Source of the DNA: an uncultured Corynebacterium sp.
GTDB lineage: Bacteria > Actinomycetota > Actinomycetes > Mycobacteriales > Mycobacteriaceae
Assembly: GCA_915275065.1 (NCBI GenBank)
Contig: CAJZGD010000173.1
Span: 1-5,603, forward strand
DNA: 5,603 nt
Direction: 5' to 3'
Made by a program: the position numbers and the translations under genes. This document shows positions 3,769 through 5,603 of the stretch, piece after piece. How positions within the stretch are numbered: position 1 is the first letter of the stretch; every line of letters starts with the position of its first letter. The notes beneath the pieces are model-generated. The model searched no databases. It had not been told where the DNA came from and saw only the letters and a list, made by a program, of their open reading frames with translations.

Positions 3769-5412
3769 TTAGAAGCCCATGCCGCCCATCTCGTCAGCGC
3801 CAGGCACTGTGGGGGCTGCCGGCGGCTCAGGCTTGTCGGCAACCACGGCCTCGGTGGTCAGGAACAGCGCGGCGATCGAGGCGGCGTTCTGGAGGGCAGA
3901 ACGGGTCACCTTCACCGGGTCATTGATGCCTGCGGCCATCAGGTCTACGTACTCGCCGGTGGCGGCGTTCAGGCCCTCGCCAGCGGGCAGGTGGGATACC
4001 TTGTCGGCAACCACGCCCGGCTCAAAGCCAGCATTGAAAGCAATCTGCTTCAGCGGGGCAGACAGTGCCTCACGGACGATCTTCACGCCCGTGGCCTCGT
4101 CACCATCCAGGTCCAGGTCGTTCTCCAGCACGTGGGCGGCCTGCAGCAGGGAAACCCCGCCGCCGGCAACAATGCCTTCTTCCACAGCGGCCTTAGCGTT
4201 ACGGACGGCGTCCTCAATGCGGTGCTTGCGTTCCTTCAGCTCCACCTCGGTGGCTGCGCCAACCTTGATCACGGCCACGCCGCCGGCCAGCTTAGCCAGG
4301 CGCTCGTGCAGCTTCTCGCGGTCGTATTCGGAATCGGAGTTCTCGATCTCGGCGCGGATTTGGTTCACCCGACCCTGGATCTGGTCTTGGGAGCCGGCAC
4401 CTTCCACAATGGTGGTGTCGTCCTTGGTCACCACAACCTTGCGGGCACGGCCCAGCAGCGGCAGGTCGGCGGTCTCCAGGGACAGGCCCACCTCTTCGGA
4501 AATGACCTGGCCACCGGTCAGAATGGCCATGTCCTGCAGCTGTGCCTTGCGGCGGTCGCCGAAACCAGGAGCCTTCACGGCAACAGACTTGAAGGTGCCG
4601 CGAATCTTATTCACGACCAGGGTGGACAGGGCCTCGCCCTCCACGTCTTCGGCGATAATCAGCAGCGGCTTGCCGGTCTGCATGACCTTCTCCAGCAGCG
4701 GCAGCAGGTCCTTAATATTAGAGACCTTGGCGGAAACCAGAAGAATGTACGGATCCTCCAGCACGGCCTCCAGGCGCTCCATGTCGGTGGCGAAGTAACC
4801 GGAGATATAGCCCTTGTCGAAGCGCATACCCTCGGTGACCTCTAGTTCCACGCCAAAGGTGTTGGATTCTTCCACCGTGATGACGGATTCCTTGTTCAGC
4901 TTGCCCCCGCCCACGGCATACATTGCCTTGGCGATCTGGGCGCCGATGGCCGGATCGGCTGCGGAAATGCCGGCGGTGGCAGCGATCTGTTCTTCGGTTT
5001 CTACTTCCTTGGCGCTATCGAGCAACTGCTTGGTCACCGCATCCACGGCCTTTTCGATGCCGCGCTTGATGCCCATGGGGTTGGAGCCGGCAGCCACGTT
5101 ACGCAGGCCTTCCCGCACAAGCGCCTGGGCCAGAACGGTAGCGGTGGTGGTGCCGTCGCCTGCCACGTCGTCGGTCTTCTTGGCTACTTCCTTGACCAGC
5201 TCGGCGCCGATCTTCTCATAGGGGTCTTCAAGTTCAATTTCTCGGGCAATGGACACACCATCGTTGGTGATGGTGGGGGCGCCCCAGCTCTTTTCCAGAA
5301 CCACATTGCGACCCTTGGGGCCGAGGGTGACCTTAACTGCGTCTGCCAGTGTGTTGAGGCCGCGTTCCAGGCCCCGGCGGGCTTCCTCGTCGAAGGCAAT
5401 GATCTTTGCCAT
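3769..5412 (-). CDS. groEL2: Chaperonin GroEL2 (Hsp60/Hsp65)
   Basis: A full-length 547-residue group I chaperonin, which forms a double-ring cage that folds proteins with ATP and a GroES lid in the cytoplasm. ATP-site motifs are present: GPKGRNV (31-37), NDG (50-52), GDGTTT (85-90) and the hydrolytic Asp401. The chaperonin signature AAVEEGIVAGGG spans 408-419. Equatorial, intermediate and apical domains are all complete. The text closely follows actinobacterial Hsp65/GroEL2 (for example WGAPTITNDGVSIA, 43-56). The tail ends DEMGGMGF, the Gly/Met-rich type of GroEL2 rather than the His-rich tail common in GroEL1. No groES lies directly beside it, as usual for the groEL2 locus. AAGGAG sits seven bases before the ATG. 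Two CIRCE elements upstream indicate HrcA repression, and a hairpin follows the stop, so the gene is probably monocistronic. Confidence 0.98.
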   Translation of the reverse strand: MAKIIAFDEEARRGLERGLNTLADAVKVTLGPKGRNVVLEKSWGAPTITNDGVSIAREIELEDPYEKIGAELVKEVAKKTDDVAGDGTTTATVLAQALVREGLRNVAAGSNPMGIKRGIEKAVDAVTKQLLDSAKEVETEEQIAATAGISAADPAIGAQIAKAMYAVGGGKLNKESVITVEESNTFGVELEVTEGMRFDKGYISGYFATDMERLEAVLEDPYILLVSAKVSNIKDLLPLLEKVMQTGKPLLIIAEDVEGEALSTLVVNKIRGTFKSVAVKAPGFGDRRKAQLQDMAILTGGQVISEEVGLSLETADLPLLGRARKVVVTKDDTTIVEGAGSQDQIQGRVNQIRAEIENSDSEYDREKLHERLAKLAGGVAVIKVGAATEVELKERKHRIEDAVRNAKAAVEEGIVAGGGVSLLQAAHVLENDLDLDGDEATGVKIVREALSAPLKQIAFNAGFEPGVVADKVSHLPAGEGLNAATGEYVDLMAAGINDPVKVTRSALQNAASIAALFLTTEAVVADKPEPPAAPTVPGADEMGGMGF

Positions 5413-5449
5413 GGGTGACTCCTTAATATATGTTCTGTCCGATTGTTAG

Positions 5450-5476
5450 TTAGCACTGTCCTTGTTCAAGTGCTAA
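5450..5476. promoter_or_regulatory. CIRCE operator 1 (HrcA site)
   Basis: TTAGCACTG, nine bases, AAGTGCTAA. The consensus CIRCE is TTAGCACTC-N9-GAGTGCTAA, so 16 of 18 arm bases match with exact spacing; the two changes are the innermost base of each arm. It lies 37 bases before the groEL2 start codon, over the predicted transcription start. HrcA bound here would block initiation until heat shock. Confidence 0.93.
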
Positions 5477-5480
5477 ATCC

Positions 5481-5509
5481 GTTTTAGCAGTCGCTAGCCC
5501 CGAGTGCAA
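5481..5509 (-). promoter_or_regulatory. groEL2: Predicted groEL2 promoter
   Basis: On the minus strand TTGCAC (5509-5504) and TAAAAC (5486-5481) are separated by 17 bases. The predicted start near 5474 falls inside CIRCE 1, and CIRCE 2 covers the core elements, the geometry expected for HrcA repression. An alternative pair, TTGAAC with AACAAT 16 bases downstream, straddles CIRCE 1 and cannot be excluded. Confidence 0.55.
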
Positions 5510-5510
5510 G
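5484..5510. promoter_or_regulatory. CIRCE-like operator 2 (degenerate)
   Basis: TTAGCAGTC, nine bases, GAGTGCAAG. Relative to consensus CIRCE, 15 of 18 arm bases match with exact N9 spacing. Its arms overlap the predicted -35 and -10 elements of the groEL2 promoter and it lies seven bases upstream of CIRCE 1. A second HrcA site is the simplest reading; the weaker arms suggest lower affinity. Confidence 0.7.
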
Positions 5511-5603
5511 GAAATACGCTTAGGGCGAACTTTCCATTGCGTTTTGTGCTACTTCCGCTTGTCGACGCCCACCTCCCGGCACCAGCCTCCCCGCCCCGCG
5601 CGC

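Noticed and set aside
3779..4845. Long plus-strand frames opposite groEL2 (339 and 284 codons)
   Set aside because: They are antisense shadows of a highly biased, unquestionable groEL2 gene, with compositionally odd products (Ser/Arg- or Leu/Gly/His-rich) and no ribosome binding sites.
5530..5570. Possible SigH-type heat-shock promoter upstream of groEL2 (GGAAGT followed by GTT on the minus strand)
   Set aside because: The spacing is at or beyond the usual limit and the -10 half is only GTT, which is too common to support a call. The CIRCE-associated promoter explains the regulation.

Overview
The window most likely comes from the chromosome of a Corynebacterium species with a mycolic-acid envelope. 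The basis is the gene order groEL2 - porH - porA - (fic) - ppk2, all on the minus strand. In C. glutamicum and relatives the two tiny cell-wall channel polypeptides PorH and PorA are known to sit between groEL2 and a PPK2-type polyphosphate kinase gene. Several regulatory features also fit Corynebacterium: HrcA/CIRCE control of groEL2, apparently leaderless mRNAs, and strong C/G-ending codon bias in the highly expressed genes.

Layout. Positions 1-58 are very G-rich inverted repeats at the window edge. Positions 59-314 are an AT-rich non-coding stretch leading to an unrecognised 50-residue protein gene on the plus strand (315-467). This gene has a TTG start, a good Shine-Dalgarno and its own terminator (496-530). 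A MarR-type regulator follows on the plus strand (563-1006), apparently leaderless. It converges on the minus-strand block. Read in transcription order, that block is: groEL2 (5412-3769) behind two tandem CIRCE operators; a roughly 500-base intergenic region with a strong groEL2 3' hairpin and an AT-rich porH promoter region; porH (3268-3092); porA (3047-2898); a terminator; a Fic-domain AMP-transferase with an N-terminal VbhA-like inhibitory segment (2813-1974); and ppk2 (1944-1048), apparently leaderless.

How the genes relate. PorH and PorA are expected to form one hetero-oligomeric channel in the mycolate outer membrane and are arranged as a two-gene operon. GroEL2 is the housekeeping/heat-shock chaperonin. 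PPK2 handles polyphosphate/nucleotide phosphate exchange. The Fic gene interrupts the otherwise classical porA-ppk2 adjacency and looks like a lineage-specific addition. No mobile element, tRNA, rRNA or CRISPR was seen. The least explained parts are the 50-residue plus-strand gene, the Fic insertion and the double CIRCE. All family assignments were made by reading motifs, without database searches.
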